DNA from: Parabacteroides sp. PM6-13
GTDB taxonomy: Bacteria > Bacteroidota > Bacteroidia > Bacteroidales > Tannerellaceae
Reading direction: 5' to 3'
Assembly: GCF_029892605.1 (NCBI RefSeq)
Contig: NZ_JARXWF010000006.1
Coordinates: 205,482-269,481, forward strand
Length of the DNA stretch: 64,000 nucleotides
The translations under genes were made by a program, and so were the position numbers. Below, piece by piece: positions 38,377 through 48,120 of this stretch (positions are counted from its first letter, which is position 1; each line of letters begins with the position of its first letter). The notes beneath the pieces were generated by a model, which saw only the letters and a program-made list of their open reading frames with translations, did no database searches and was not told the DNA's origin.

Positions 38377-40308
38377 ATGAAAAGAATTATTATTTCATGC
38401 CTTTGTTTGACAGCTATTATTCTGTTTCCAGCATTTGCTCAAGAGAAAACACCGGGTAACAAACCGGAAGGTTACCTCTTTGCCTATTTTGAAGGGAAGG
38501 GGGCCGATCAGGAGCAACTTCGTTTCGCCGTCAGTCAGGATGCGACCAACTGGTTTGCCCTAAACGGGAATCGGCCAATTATTCCATCCAGCGAGATATC
38601 ACAAACCGGCGGCATCCGCGATCCGCATATCCTCCGGGGAGAGGATGGTAAGTCTTTCTATATGGTTGCCACCGATATGTTTACCATAAAAAATGGTTGG
38701 GATACTAATCCGGGCATCATCCTGATGAAATCCGACAATTTGTTGGATTGGAGTCATAGCGTGATCGACCTGGCCAAACTATACCCGAAGAAGTTCGGAG
38801 ATGTCAAATGGGTATGGGCACCGCAGACGATCTATGATCCCAAGGCAAAAAAGTATTTGGTTTATTTCACCGTTCGTTTGCATGGCAACAACAAACTCGA
38901 TTTCTACTCCGCCTATGCGAACAAAGATTTCACTGGGTTTGAGAAGGAGCCGAAATTGATGTTCAGCCCTAAGTACGGTGGTATCGATGGTGATATTATC
39001 TATAAAGACGGACTGTATCATTTCTTTTTCAAAGGTAATACGAAGGATGAAAAAGGGAGAGAATTCAAGAACGGCATCCAGCAGGCCACAAGCAAATCCC
39101 TGCAAGGTCCCTGGAAAGAGGATTTCAAATACCTGGATGTTTACGCCGACTCTACAACAGTCGTAGAGGGATCCAGCGTTTTCAAACTGAACAACTCGGA
39201 AGAATATGTATTGATGTACGACCTATATGCCAATGGACGATATGAGTTCCAACGCTCCACTGATTTATTCAACTTCACACAGCAGACGGAATCGTTTACC
39301 AAGAACTTCCACCCTCGTCATGGTAGTGTGATCAGTATCAGCCGGAAAGAGGCGCGTCGTTTGCATGAAAAATGGGGCGGTGTGCCGGGAAGCCTATTGC
39401 AACCCGTAGAGCAAGGTGATCTTTATCATTTCACCAACAAGGGAAATCCTCTGTTGACCCATCATTACACGGCTGATCCGGCTGCTATGGTTATGGGCGA
39501 TACGCTCTGGCTTTATGCCGGGCATGATTTTGCCGGTGGACAAAGAGGCTATCGGATGAAAGACTGGTTGATCTTTTCCACTACCGATATGCAGCACTGG
39601 ACGGAATATCCTGTTCCTATGAAAATAACCGATTTCTCCTGGGCGAAGAGCGGCGATGCCTATGCGGCTCATACCGTAGAACGCAACGGGAAATACTATT
39701 GGTATATCAGCACCAACTGGTCGGGCATCGGCGTTGCTGTATCCGATCGTCCGGAAGGTCCTTTCAAAGATGCCTTGGGAAAACCGCTTCTGACCAACGA
39801 AGATTGCTTCGCCTCCCGACATGCGTGGGCCTGCATCGATCCGGCTATTTTCATTGACGACGATGGGCAGGCCTGGATATTCTGGGGCAATGGACAATGT
39901 TACTATGCCAAGCTAAAAGAGAATATGATTGAGATCGATGGGGATGTGAAACAGATTGATTTCGAAGACTTCCGCTTTACGGAAGCTCCATGGATCCATA
40001 AATACAATGGAAAATACTACCTGAGCTATGCCACCGAGTTTCCGGAAAAGATAGCTTATGCCACAGCCGATCGTATCGAAGGGCCTTATACATACAGAGG
40101 TATCCTCAATGAGATAGCCGGCAACAGCAACACCAATCATCAGGCGATCGTTGAATTTAAAGGTGAATGGTATTTCATCTACCACAACGGAGCCATCAAT
40201 GATAACGGAGGCAGTTATAGCCGTTCGATATGTATCGACCGACTGCACCATAATGCCGACGGATCCTTGAAGCGTATCATTATGACAACGGAAGGGGTGG
40301 CTCGTTAA
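38377..40308 (+). CDS. two-domain GH43 glycoside hydrolase
   Basis: The 643-residue protein carries a signal peptide (ending near AFAQ) and two GH43 propellers in tandem. Domain 1 (about 28-330) shows GGIRDPHILRGEDG, YGGIDGDIIYKDG and VVEGSSVFKLNNSEEY as base, middle Asp and acid. Domain 2 (about 340-640) shows HHYTADPAAMVMGDT, ACIDPAIFIDDDGQAW and FTEAPWIHKYNGKYY. Both keep their catalytic residues, so both may be active. The likely targets are arabinofuranosyl linkages, with xylosidase activity possible for one domain. It stands as its own unit between a hairpin and a terminator. Confidence 0.87.
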   Translation: MKRIIISCLCLTAIILFPAFAQEKTPGNKPEGYLFAYFEGKGADQEQLRFAVSQDATNWFALNGNRPIIPSSEISQTGGIRDPHILRGEDGKSFYMVATDMFTIKNGWDTNPGIILMKSDNLLDWSHSVIDLAKLYPKKFGDVKWVWAPQTIYDPKAKKYLVYFTVRLHGNNKLDFYSAYANKDFTGFEKEPKLMFSPKYGGIDGDIIYKDGLYHFFFKGNTKDEKGREFKNGIQQATSKSLQGPWKEDFKYLDVYADSTTVVEGSSVFKLNNSEEYVLMYDLYANGRYEFQRSTDLFNFTQQTESFTKNFHPRHGSVISISRKEARRLHEKWGGVPGSLLQPVEQGDLYHFTNKGNPLLTHHYTADPAAMVMGDTLWLYAGHDFAGGQRGYRMKDWLIFSTTDMQHWTEYPVPMKITDFSWAKSGDAYAAHTVERNGKYYWYISTNWSGIGVAVSDRPEGPFKDALGKPLLTNEDCFASRHAWACIDPAIFIDDDGQAWIFWGNGQCYYAKLKENMIEIDGDVKQIDFEDFRFTEAPWIHKYNGKYYLSYATEFPEKIAYATADRIEGPYTYRGILNEIAGNSNTNHQAIVEFKGEWYFIYHNGAINDNGGSYSRSICIDRLHHNADGSLKRIIMTTEGVAR

Positions 40309-40337
40309 AAAAGAACAGGTAACATAGAAAAAGATAA

Positions 40338-40374
40338 ATGGTAAATCGTTCATGAACGATTTACCATCTTTTTT
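40338..40374 (+). terminator. terminator of the two-domain GH43 gene
   Basis: A perfect 30-nt palindrome (40338-40367, arms ATGGTAAATCGTTCA and its complement) is followed by CTTTTTT, 29 bases after the stop codon. Confidence 0.9.
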
Positions 40375-40410
40375 GCATCATTTCTCATCGTTTATTCTTT
40401 TGATCCCTAT

Positions 40411-40418
40411 TACTTTTG
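40411..40418 (+). promoter_or_regulatory. -7 box for the GH43-GH115-GH59 operon
   Basis: TACTTTTG fits TAnnTTTG and gives a leader of about 17 nt before ATG 40442. No HTCS1-type repeat is seen at the expected distance upstream, so regulation may differ from the GH51 operon. Confidence 0.5.
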
Positions 40419-40441
40419 TAGCTCATCTTTATTTAATAGCC

Positions 40442-41824
40442 ATGAAACATCCTCTTTTTCCTATTATCAGTCTGTTTTTACTCTTTGCATTCACCTCCTG
40501 TCAAAAACAGGCAAATGCCATACATAACGGCATTCCCTGGTTTGACGATCGGGGAAATATAGTGAACGCGCATGGAGCTTGCCTTGTTGAAGACAACGGG
40601 CGTTATTACCTGTTTGGAGAATACAAATCGAATGGCGTAAACGCCTTCTTTGGCTTTAGCTGTTATTCGTCGGATGATCTGGTTCATTGGACATTTGAAA
40701 GGGTCGCGTTGGGCGTTCAACCCGACGGCTTACTCGGCCCTCAACGGATCGGCGAACGGGTGAAAGTAATGAAATGCCCGACGACCGGTGAATACGTCAT
40801 GTATATGCATTGTGATGATATGAAATACACAGATCCGCATATAGGCTACGCCACCAGCCCGACAATCAACGGGGAATACACCTTCCACGGTCCTCTTCTG
40901 CATGAAGGCGAGCCCATCCGCCGTTGGGATATGGGCACGTTCCAGGATACAGACGGTACGGGCTATCTGCTTATCCACCACGGCATCATATATCGATTGA
41001 GCGACGATTATCGTTCTGCAGCAGCAATCGCGGCAAAAGATATTAAAGAAGCAGGTGAATCACCTACTATACTAAAAAAAGGAGGCATCTATTATTTACT
41101 CTCCTCCAACCTGACCAGCTGGGAACGAAACGACAACAAATATCACACAGCCACCCAGATGGAGGGTCCCTGGACATTGCAAGGATTGTTTTGCCCGGAA
41201 GGCACATTGACGCACAACTCGCAATGCTCTTTCGTATTACCGGTTGTTCGCGGGAATGATACTATCCACATGTATATGGGCGACCGCTGGTCGTTCCCCA
41301 ATCAGTCGGATGCCGCCACCCAGGTATGGATGCCTATGCAGGCCGAAGGGCATACACTGTCTATTCCTGCATATTGGGAGGCCTGGGACTTCCAATCGCT
41401 TCAAAAGGTTGATCCGTTAATCGGAGGAAAGAAAATAGATAAAAAGAAATATGTTTTTGCCCGGAAGGAAGACTGGAGAGTGAATGAAAAGCAAGTTGCT
41501 TCAAATGTAAAAGACAGCTACCTGGAGGTATCATTCAAGGGGAGACGGTTTGCGCTTGTTGGAGAATCGAATCCAACAGGAGGATATGCGAAAGTATATA
41601 TACTGGATGAAAAAGGGCAAACGGTTCATGCCTCATTAGTTGATTTTTACAGCAAAGTAAGTGACCAGGCCATACGCTTTATGAGTCCGCAACTCCCTGA
41701 AGGGAAATACACGGCACGCGTAGAGATAACGGGCATCATTCCGGAATGGTTTAAGAAAAACGGCGATCGGTTTGGAAGCAGCGACTGCTTTGTGACGATT
41801 AGCGATGTGGTTTTCTTCGACTGA
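40442..41824 (+). CDS. GH43 lipoprotein of the subfamily 24/34 type
   Basis: The 460-residue protein has a lipoprotein signal (MKHPLFPIISLFLLFAFTSC) and a GH43-like propeller. Blade 1 reads VNAHGACLVEDNGRYYLFGE and lacks the usual catalytic base Asp. It continues with RVKVMKCPTTGEYVMYMH, RRWDMGTFQDTDGTGYLLIH and EAGESPTILKKGGIYYLL, which holds the probable acid Glu. This pattern is typical of exo-beta-1,3-galactanase-type and related galactofuranosidase-type GH43 subfamilies. A C-terminal beta-sandwich (about 345-460) may bind sugar. ATG 40442 is preferred because the frame upstream runs back into the terminator. Confidence 0.82.
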   Translation: MKHPLFPIISLFLLFAFTSCQKQANAIHNGIPWFDDRGNIVNAHGACLVEDNGRYYLFGEYKSNGVNAFFGFSCYSSDDLVHWTFERVALGVQPDGLLGPQRIGERVKVMKCPTTGEYVMYMHCDDMKYTDPHIGYATSPTINGEYTFHGPLLHEGEPIRRWDMGTFQDTDGTGYLLIHHGIIYRLSDDYRSAAAIAAKDIKEAGESPTILKKGGIYYLLSSNLTSWERNDNKYHTATQMEGPWTLQGLFCPEGTLTHNSQCSFVLPVVRGNDTIHMYMGDRWSFPNQSDAATQVWMPMQAEGHTLSIPAYWEAWDFQSLQKVDPLIGGKKIDKKKYVFARKEDWRVNEKQVASNVKDSYLEVSFKGRRFALVGESNPTGGYAKVYILDEKGQTVHASLVDFYSKVSDQAIRFMSPQLPEGKYTARVEITGIIPEWFKKNGDRFGSSDCFVTISDVVFFD

Positions 41825-41858
41825 TCCGTCTTATTTCTATAACATAAATTTAATCCGC

Positions 41859-44411
41859 ATGAAAAAAATAGTAGGAATCTGCTTTCTCTTTATTGCTTTG
41901 CAAAATAGTCTCTCCGCGAACAATTTTCCCCTGATCAAAAACAACACGGGGGCTAAAGTCTATTATACCGGTAGCGAACAGGTGGTCAAAACCGCCATTG
42001 ACATGCTTTTGAGTGACTCCAAGCTGGTGTGTAAACAGCCTTTTTCCCTGACAGATCAAGTGGAAGATCAAACGATCGTTGTCGGTATACCCGAACAGGA
42101 CGCACAGTTCCGCGAGTTATTGGAACGCTATAAGATTGATTACAAAGACGTCTCCGGCCAATGGGAAGCCTATAAAATCACTACTATAGAGGCAAACGGA
42201 AAGAATTATCTGTTTGTGATCGGCAGTGATGCCCGGGGAACGGCTTATGGTTTGCTCGAACTCTCCCGCCGGATAGGCGTCACCCCGTGGGTATGGTGGG
42301 CCGATGTGGTGCCGAAAAAAAAGAGCGATGTAACGTTTACAGCCGACAACAAAGTATACGCTCCTTCGGTTCAATACCGGGGTATCTTCCTCAACGATGA
42401 AGACTGGGCTTTGATGCCCTGGGGTACACGCACCTTCGAACCTACTCCCCGAAAGGGTGCCATTGGCCCCAAGACCTATGCAAAGATATTCGAACTCCTG
42501 CTTCGCCTGCGGGCCAATACGATCTGGCCGGCAATGCACGAATGTACGATTCCTTTCTTTTTTGTAGATGGCAATAAGGAGGCGGCAGAGAAATACGGTA
42601 TTGTGTTAAGTACCTCCCATGCCGAACCGATGATGCGCACCAATACCGGCGAGTGGAACAATCAGGAACGGGGAGCATTCAACTTCCTGGCAAACAAAGA
42701 ACAGGTCCTCTCCTACTGGGAAGAACGCGTAAAGCAGCTGACACAGACGGAAAACATCTATACGATCGGCATGCGAGGCATCCATGACGGACGTATGCAG
42801 GGGGTGAACAGCCTGGATGATGAAACAGAAGTATTACACAAAGTAATTGAAGAGCAGCGCACGATGCTCAAACGTCATAATCCGAATAAGGCCATATCGG
42901 CAATTCCCCAAATATTCGTCCCCTATAAAGAGGTATTAAAGGCATACGACAACGGCCTCAAACTGCCGGAAGACGTAACACTGGTATGGTGTGACGACAA
43001 CCATGGGTACATCATGCGCCTGAGCAATCCCGAAGAGCAGAAACGCTCCGGCGGCGGAGGGGTCTACTATCATGTCTCCTATTGGGGCAAGCCGCACGAC
43101 TATTTGTGGCTCGGATCGACCCAGCCCGGCCTGATCTATACGGAGATGAAGCGCGCCTGGGACAACGGTGCCCGTCGCCTTTGGATCTTGAATGTGGGGG
43201 ATATCAAACCGAATGAATACCTGACTGAGTTCTTCTTAGATATGGCATGGAATATTGATTCTTTCTCCGGCAACACGATTCACGCCCATCGACAAAACTG
43301 GATAAAGAATACGTTTAACGGGAACGCGTCAGACGATATCGACCGGATTCTGGAAAACTATTACCTCCTGGCAGGACACCGCAAGCCGGAACATATGGCC
43401 TGGAACCGGGTGGAAGACTATGCGCTTCGAGCCACAGGATACGGAAGCAGTAATCAGCCTGTCAAAGAATCGGAACTATCACCCATTGCCTTTGGCGATG
43501 AGATGGAACGACGCATCGGGGCGTACGAAGAGATTGCGCGTTTGTCGACCCGGGTTTACGAGAAAGAGATTCCGCAAGAACTGAAACCTGCCTATTACCA
43601 ATTGGTTCATTATCCGGTGTTAGGCAGTGCGGCGATGAACCGCAAGATCCTTTATGCCCAGAAGTCACGCCTCTATGCCGAACAGGACGTAGAGCTTGCG
43701 GCTTATTATGCCCGGTTGGCTACCGATGCCTACAACGAAATCGCCGCCTTGGATTACTGCTATAACAAAGATATGCTGAATGGCAAATGGGATTTGATGA
43801 TGGATATGAAACCGCGCGATTTGCCGGTATTTCAAAAGCCAGTCCTTCCGGAACTACCGGCCAGCGCTTTCCAAAACAATAGAACACCCCATATACCATC
43901 GGTTCGTCCTTTGGTGGAAACGGCAGGCACGCCGCAGGAGGGCGATCGCATGATTGCCTTAAGAGCTTGCGATTTTGTGAACGATATCCAACTAGAGACC
44001 ATCGAAAGTCTCGGCCATAGCGGGAAGTCAGTGCGCCTACCTAGGGCAAAAAAGATCCATGTAAAGCAGCCTCACCTGGAGTATAAAGTAAATACGATAA
44101 ATAGTGGAGACGTAAAGATCAAGATCGGCCGTATACCAATGCATCCGGTGCATGGCAACACGGAAATGCGTTTCGCCGTTGTTATCGATAAGCAGAAACC
44201 ACTGATCATCTCTTCCAACGCAGAGTTTTTGTCTGAGAAATGGGCAGAGAATGCCTTACGCAACCAGTCTTTGACTATCTTAGAGGCCCATATCCCGGAA
44301 CCGGGCGAACACACGATCCGCATCTATGCGCTCGACGAAGAACTGGTGTTCGACCAATTGATGCTGGATTTCGACTTGGAAAGAAAACATTACCTGATTC
44401 CTACTAAATAG
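41859..44411 (+). CDS. GH115 alpha-glucuronidase
   Basis: The 850-residue protein matches GH115, known mainly for removing (4-O-methyl-)glucuronic acid from xylan. It has a signal peptide (ending near LSANN), an N-terminal alpha/beta domain (about 20-150, GSDARGTAYGLLELSRRIGV), then the barrel region with WVWWADVVPKKK, YRGIFLNDEDWALMPWG and LRLRANTIWPAMHE, and HGYIMRLSNPEEQKRSGG. A C-terminal beta-sandwich closes it. No xylanase is nearby, so here it more likely acts on glucuronate-capped arabinogalactan; that is inferred. It lies 34 bases after the GH43 gene in the same operon. Confidence 0.9.
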   Translation: MKKIVGICFLFIALQNSLSANNFPLIKNNTGAKVYYTGSEQVVKTAIDMLLSDSKLVCKQPFSLTDQVEDQTIVVGIPEQDAQFRELLERYKIDYKDVSGQWEAYKITTIEANGKNYLFVIGSDARGTAYGLLELSRRIGVTPWVWWADVVPKKKSDVTFTADNKVYAPSVQYRGIFLNDEDWALMPWGTRTFEPTPRKGAIGPKTYAKIFELLLRLRANTIWPAMHECTIPFFFVDGNKEAAEKYGIVLSTSHAEPMMRTNTGEWNNQERGAFNFLANKEQVLSYWEERVKQLTQTENIYTIGMRGIHDGRMQGVNSLDDETEVLHKVIEEQRTMLKRHNPNKAISAIPQIFVPYKEVLKAYDNGLKLPEDVTLVWCDDNHGYIMRLSNPEEQKRSGGGGVYYHVSYWGKPHDYLWLGSTQPGLIYTEMKRAWDNGARRLWILNVGDIKPNEYLTEFFLDMAWNIDSFSGNTIHAHRQNWIKNTFNGNASDDIDRILENYYLLAGHRKPEHMAWNRVEDYALRATGYGSSNQPVKESELSPIAFGDEMERRIGAYEEIARLSTRVYEKEIPQELKPAYYQLVHYPVLGSAAMNRKILYAQKSRLYAEQDVELAAYYARLATDAYNEIAALDYCYNKDMLNGKWDLMMDMKPRDLPVFQKPVLPELPASAFQNNRTPHIPSVRPLVETAGTPQEGDRMIALRACDFVNDIQLETIESLGHSGKSVRLPRAKKIHVKQPHLEYKVNTINSGDVKIKIGRIPMHPVHGNTEMRFAVVIDKQKPLIISSNAEFLSEKWAENALRNQSLTILEAHIPEPGEHTIRIYALDEELVFDQLMLDFDLERKHYLIPTK

Positions 44412-44447
44412 AAGAGGAAAACATTATATATATAAAGAAGAACAAAT

Positions 44448-47400
44448 ATGAAAAGACACTTCACATTAGCTATCATCGCTGCTTTGTTCTTGTCTTCTCC
44501 GGCAGGCGGACAAGACAAGGCATCACGTCAACAGGAGATTCAAACAATCGAATTGAACGGCCAGGCCGGAGGAAAACGTTTCGATGGAGTCGGATTGGTT
44601 AACGGTGGAGGAGCCACTTCTGTTCTTCTCAAGGATTATCCGGAACCACAGCGAAGCCAGATTCTCGACATGGTCTACAAACCCATGTTCGGAGCATCCG
44701 TCAGTGCGTTGTTCGTGGAGATACCCGGCGACGGCAATTCAACACAAGGCTCCATGCCTAGTCATATGCACACACGGGACGACCTGAATTATTCGCGCGG
44801 CTACACCTGGTGGATACTTCGTGAAGCCCAAAAGCGCAATCCCAACCTGACGCTCGACGGTACCGCCTGGAGCGCTCCGGGATGGATTGGAGACGGCACG
44901 TTCTGGTCGCAGGATGCTGCCGACTACTATGTAAAATGGCTGGAAGGGCTTCGCGATGTGTATGGGCTGGAGTTTACTGCCATCGGTTGCCGCAATGAGA
45001 AAGGGGCGAGTTACGATTTCGCGAAACTATTCCGGAAAACGCTTAATGACAATGGCTTTGAGCATATCAAACTGCATGCGTTTGACCATTGGCCTAAAGG
45101 GAAATTAGACTTTGTAAAAGATATGCTTACCGACAAAGAGCTTAGCGACGCGATCGATATTATCGGAGGACATGTCTTTTATGAAGGTGACCCCGTATCA
45201 GAAGAGGAGAAAGAGATGGCGGAGAAGCTTGGGAAACCCATCTGGAACACGGAAGATCATGTGTACAAAAAGGGATTCGACTGCCTGATCAGTTTAGTAG
45301 AATGTTTCAACAATAACTATATCCGTAACGGAGCCACGAAGATTGTGAACTGGTATGACATCGCCGGCATTTACCCACTCGAACCCTATTCGGAAGATCC
45401 TCCCACGGTATTGGCCTATCAACCCTGGAGTGGCCATTACAAAGTCCGTCAGGCCTTGTGGGGATATGCCCATTACGGACAATTCTCCCAAATCGGTTGG
45501 GAATACCTCAACGGGGCATGCACGGCGTTGACAGGAGGAGGCAGCCTGGTTACCCTGAAGTCGCCATCGAACGATTACAGTATCATGATCGAAACCAAAG
45601 AGGCCAAAGCCCCGCAGCAACTTCGTTTTCATCTATCGGGCGAACTGCCTGCGAAAACCCTCTGTGTATGGAGCAGTAACGAAAAAGAACAGTTTGTCCG
45701 GCAAGCGGATATTACACCGGTGAACAATAGTTTCACCATCACATTAGAACAGCAAACCGTCTATTCCATTTCTACCACCACCGGTCAACAGAAAGGTTCT
45801 TTCGAAAATATTCCCGAACCGAAACCTTTCCCATTCCCTTATTATGAAACATTCGAGCCATACACCTCACCGGAACAGTGGGGCTATCTGCCTCGCTACA
45901 TGGCCGACATATACGGAACGTTTGAACTTGTCGACCGTCCCGACAGTGAAGGAAAATGCCTGCGCCAGGTAGTAGGCGTGCCTCCCATTTCCTGGGCACC
46001 GGGGTGGAAACCCTACAGCATTATAGGCGATGAGAACTGGCAGGATTATGAAGTCAGTGCCGATATCTACCTCCATCCCGGCGATGCCGCGGCGCTTATG
46101 GGCCGTGTCAATCATGTAGGCACAGGATATGGATTCATACCCAAAGGCTATTACCTGCAACTCGAAGAGAATGGAAATTGCAGTCTGGTGGTTGTCCGGG
46201 GTAAAATAAACAAGAAAGAACTGGTGGGTGACGCCGAACAACAGGCCATCATCAAGAGCGGAAAAGACGAAGGCGAAGGAGGCGAGAAAGTGCTTGCCAC
46301 AATTCAACTCCCTAACGTGAAAGCCCAACAATGGTATAACTTGAAACTCCGATTCGAAGGATCTTCCATGACGGGATTCATCGATGGCAAACAGGTATTA
46401 CAGGCAACCGATTCTCTCTATGAAAAAGGCATGGCCGGAATCTTAACCGGTGCAGAAAAAGAGAGATTGAGTACACCCTATTTTGATAATCTATTGATTA
46501 ACGAAGTAAATGGGAAAACGCCACAGCCTTCCAAAGCTGGAAAAGGGCAAAGTCCTATCTATGAAAAGGGAAACCATGCTAAGGATCACATCGTCTTAAA
46601 CCCGGCTGATTTCCGGTTTTACATCGAAAAGTTCAACAAAAATGATGACGAACTCCATCCTCAGTATATTCCCAATCAAAACGCCTGGGAGTTTCTGGAG
46701 AAGAACATCCCGTTTTTCGAGTGTCCCGATAAAGAGATTGAAACGACCTATTATTTTCGTTGGTGGACCTTCCGCAAGCATATAAAACAAACGCCAACCG
46801 GCTTTATCATTTCAGAGTTCCTGCCTTCGGTCTATTGGGCAGGGAAATACAATTCGATATCCTGTGCGGCAGGGCATCATTTTTATGAAGGACGTTGGTT
46901 GAAGAACAATGAATTTCTGCATGCGTATGCCAAATTCTGGTTTACCGAAGGAAATCCGCGCATGTATAGCTTTTGGGCCGCAAACGCCTTGTGGGAGTAT
47001 TTTAATGTAACACAAGATTCGGTTGCGTTGGAATTGTTACCCGATTTAATCACCAACTACCAGGCATGGGAAAAGGGTTGGCAGCATCATGGCCACTTTA
47101 TCGGAAGAAACAGCGACGGCTTATTCAGCACATACGACGACCGCGATGCCATGGAAATGCAAATTGGCGGAAGCGGCAAACGACCGACAATCAACTCGTA
47201 TATGTATGGCGATGCCATGGCCATTGCTAAGATGGCAGAGAAGCTTGGTCAAAAAGAGATTCAAACAACCTATCGCTTGAAAGCAGATACAATTAAAAAC
47301 CTGGTTTTGAAAAGACTGTGGGACAAAAAAGCCACGTTCTTCAAAACACGCTCGGAGAAAGACGATCAATGGGTTGATGTCAGGGAACAGCATGGTTATA

Positions 47401-48116
47401 CTCCCTGGTATTTCAATCTGCCGACCGAAGGGAAAGGCTATGAAAAGGCCTGGGAATATATCAAACGGAATGACGGATTTAACGCCCCCTATGGTCTGAC
47501 AACAGCCGAACAATCTCATCCCCGGTTTATCATCACTTACAAAGGACACGAATGTCAATGGAACGGCCCGGTCTGGCCCTACTCCACCTCTGTTACATTG
47601 ACCGCGCTTGCCAATCTGTTGAATAACTACGAACAGGACGTTGTAACCAAAGCGGATTATTACGAACCGTTTGTGAAATACAGCCTCTCGCATAGAATCG
47701 TAGATGAAGAAGGTAATATCCTCCCCTGGATTGATGAAAATCAGAACCCATATACAGGCGATTGGATTTCGCGCACACGTCTGAAAACCTGGAAAGAGGG
47801 CACCTGGTCGGATGAAAAAGGAGGCGTCGAACGAGGAAAAGACTACAACCATTCGACCTATTGCGACAACCTTATCTCCGGATTGGTAGGCATCCGGACG
47901 CAGGATGACAATTCGCTTGTTGTCAACCCCCTGATTCCCGACAAGGCTTGGGATTGGTTCTGCCTGGACGGCTTGAATTATAAAGGAAAAACCATCACCG
48001 TATTATACGACCGGGAAGGCACAAAATACGGAAAAGGACGTGGCTTGATGGTCTTTGTCGATGGCGAAATGAAAGCGCAAAGCGAAGCCATCGGGAAATT
48101 GAAAGTGGAATTATAA
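44448..48116 (+). CDS. GH59 beta-galactosidase fused to an MGH1/GH63-like domain
   Basis: The 1222-residue protein joins two different glycosidase modules. After the signal peptide, residues about 30-680 resemble galactosylceramidase-type GH59: FDGVGLVNGGGATSVLL, acid/base Glu near 184 in CRNEKG, nucleophile Glu near 269 in WNTEDHVY, YQPWSGHYKV, and the lectin-like part with GDENWQDYEVSADIYL. Residues about 705-1200 form an (alpha/alpha)6 domain like MGH1/GH63 enzymes: YYFRWWTFRKHI, GRNSDGLFSTYDDRDAME, WNGPVWPYSTSVTL and GKDYNHSTYCDNLISGLVGI. It may remove beta-galactose and a second sugar from the same glycan. The specificity of the second domain is unknown. Confidence 0.85.
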   Translation: MKRHFTLAIIAALFLSSPAGGQDKASRQQEIQTIELNGQAGGKRFDGVGLVNGGGATSVLLKDYPEPQRSQILDMVYKPMFGASVSALFVEIPGDGNSTQGSMPSHMHTRDDLNYSRGYTWWILREAQKRNPNLTLDGTAWSAPGWIGDGTFWSQDAADYYVKWLEGLRDVYGLEFTAIGCRNEKGASYDFAKLFRKTLNDNGFEHIKLHAFDHWPKGKLDFVKDMLTDKELSDAIDIIGGHVFYEGDPVSEEEKEMAEKLGKPIWNTEDHVYKKGFDCLISLVECFNNNYIRNGATKIVNWYDIAGIYPLEPYSEDPPTVLAYQPWSGHYKVRQALWGYAHYGQFSQIGWEYLNGACTALTGGGSLVTLKSPSNDYSIMIETKEAKAPQQLRFHLSGELPAKTLCVWSSNEKEQFVRQADITPVNNSFTITLEQQTVYSISTTTGQQKGSFENIPEPKPFPFPYYETFEPYTSPEQWGYLPRYMADIYGTFELVDRPDSEGKCLRQVVGVPPISWAPGWKPYSIIGDENWQDYEVSADIYLHPGDAAALMGRVNHVGTGYGFIPKGYYLQLEENGNCSLVVVRGKINKKELVGDAEQQAIIKSGKDEGEGGEKVLATIQLPNVKAQQWYNLKLRFEGSSMTGFIDGKQVLQATDSLYEKGMAGILTGAEKERLSTPYFDNLLINEVNGKTPQPSKAGKGQSPIYEKGNHAKDHIVLNPADFRFYIEKFNKNDDELHPQYIPNQNAWEFLEKNIPFFECPDKEIETTYYFRWWTFRKHIKQTPTGFIISEFLPSVYWAGKYNSISCAAGHHFYEGRWLKNNEFLHAYAKFWFTEGNPRMYSFWAANALWEYFNVTQDSVALELLPDLITNYQAWEKGWQHHGHFIGRNSDGLFSTYDDRDAMEMQIGGSGKRPTINSYMYGDAMAIAKMAEKLGQKEIQTTYRLKADTIKNLVLKRLWDKKATFFKTRSEKDDQWVDVREQHGYTPWYFNLPTEGKGYEKAWEYIKRNDGFNAPYGLTTAEQSHPRFIITYKGHECQWNGPVWPYSTSVTLTALANLLNNYEQDVVTKADYYEPFVKYSLSHRIVDEEGNILPWIDENQNPYTGDWISRTRLKTWKEGTWSDEKGGVERGKDYNHSTYCDNLISGLVGIRTQDDNSLVVNPLIPDKAWDWFCLDGLNYKGKTITVLYDREGTKYGKGRGLMVFVDGEMKAQSEAIGKLKVEL

Positions 48117-48120
48117 AGCA

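Noticed and set aside
40352..40441. A longer N-terminus for the GH43 gene starting at 40352
   Set aside because: That ATG lies inside the perfect terminator palindrome (40338-40367) and before the predicted -7 box. The lipoprotein signal begins at 40442.
47121..47852. A 243-codon open frame on the minus strand
   Set aside because: It is antisense to the MGH1-like part of the GH59 fusion, whose motifs are intact on the plus strand. No promoter or domain supports it.
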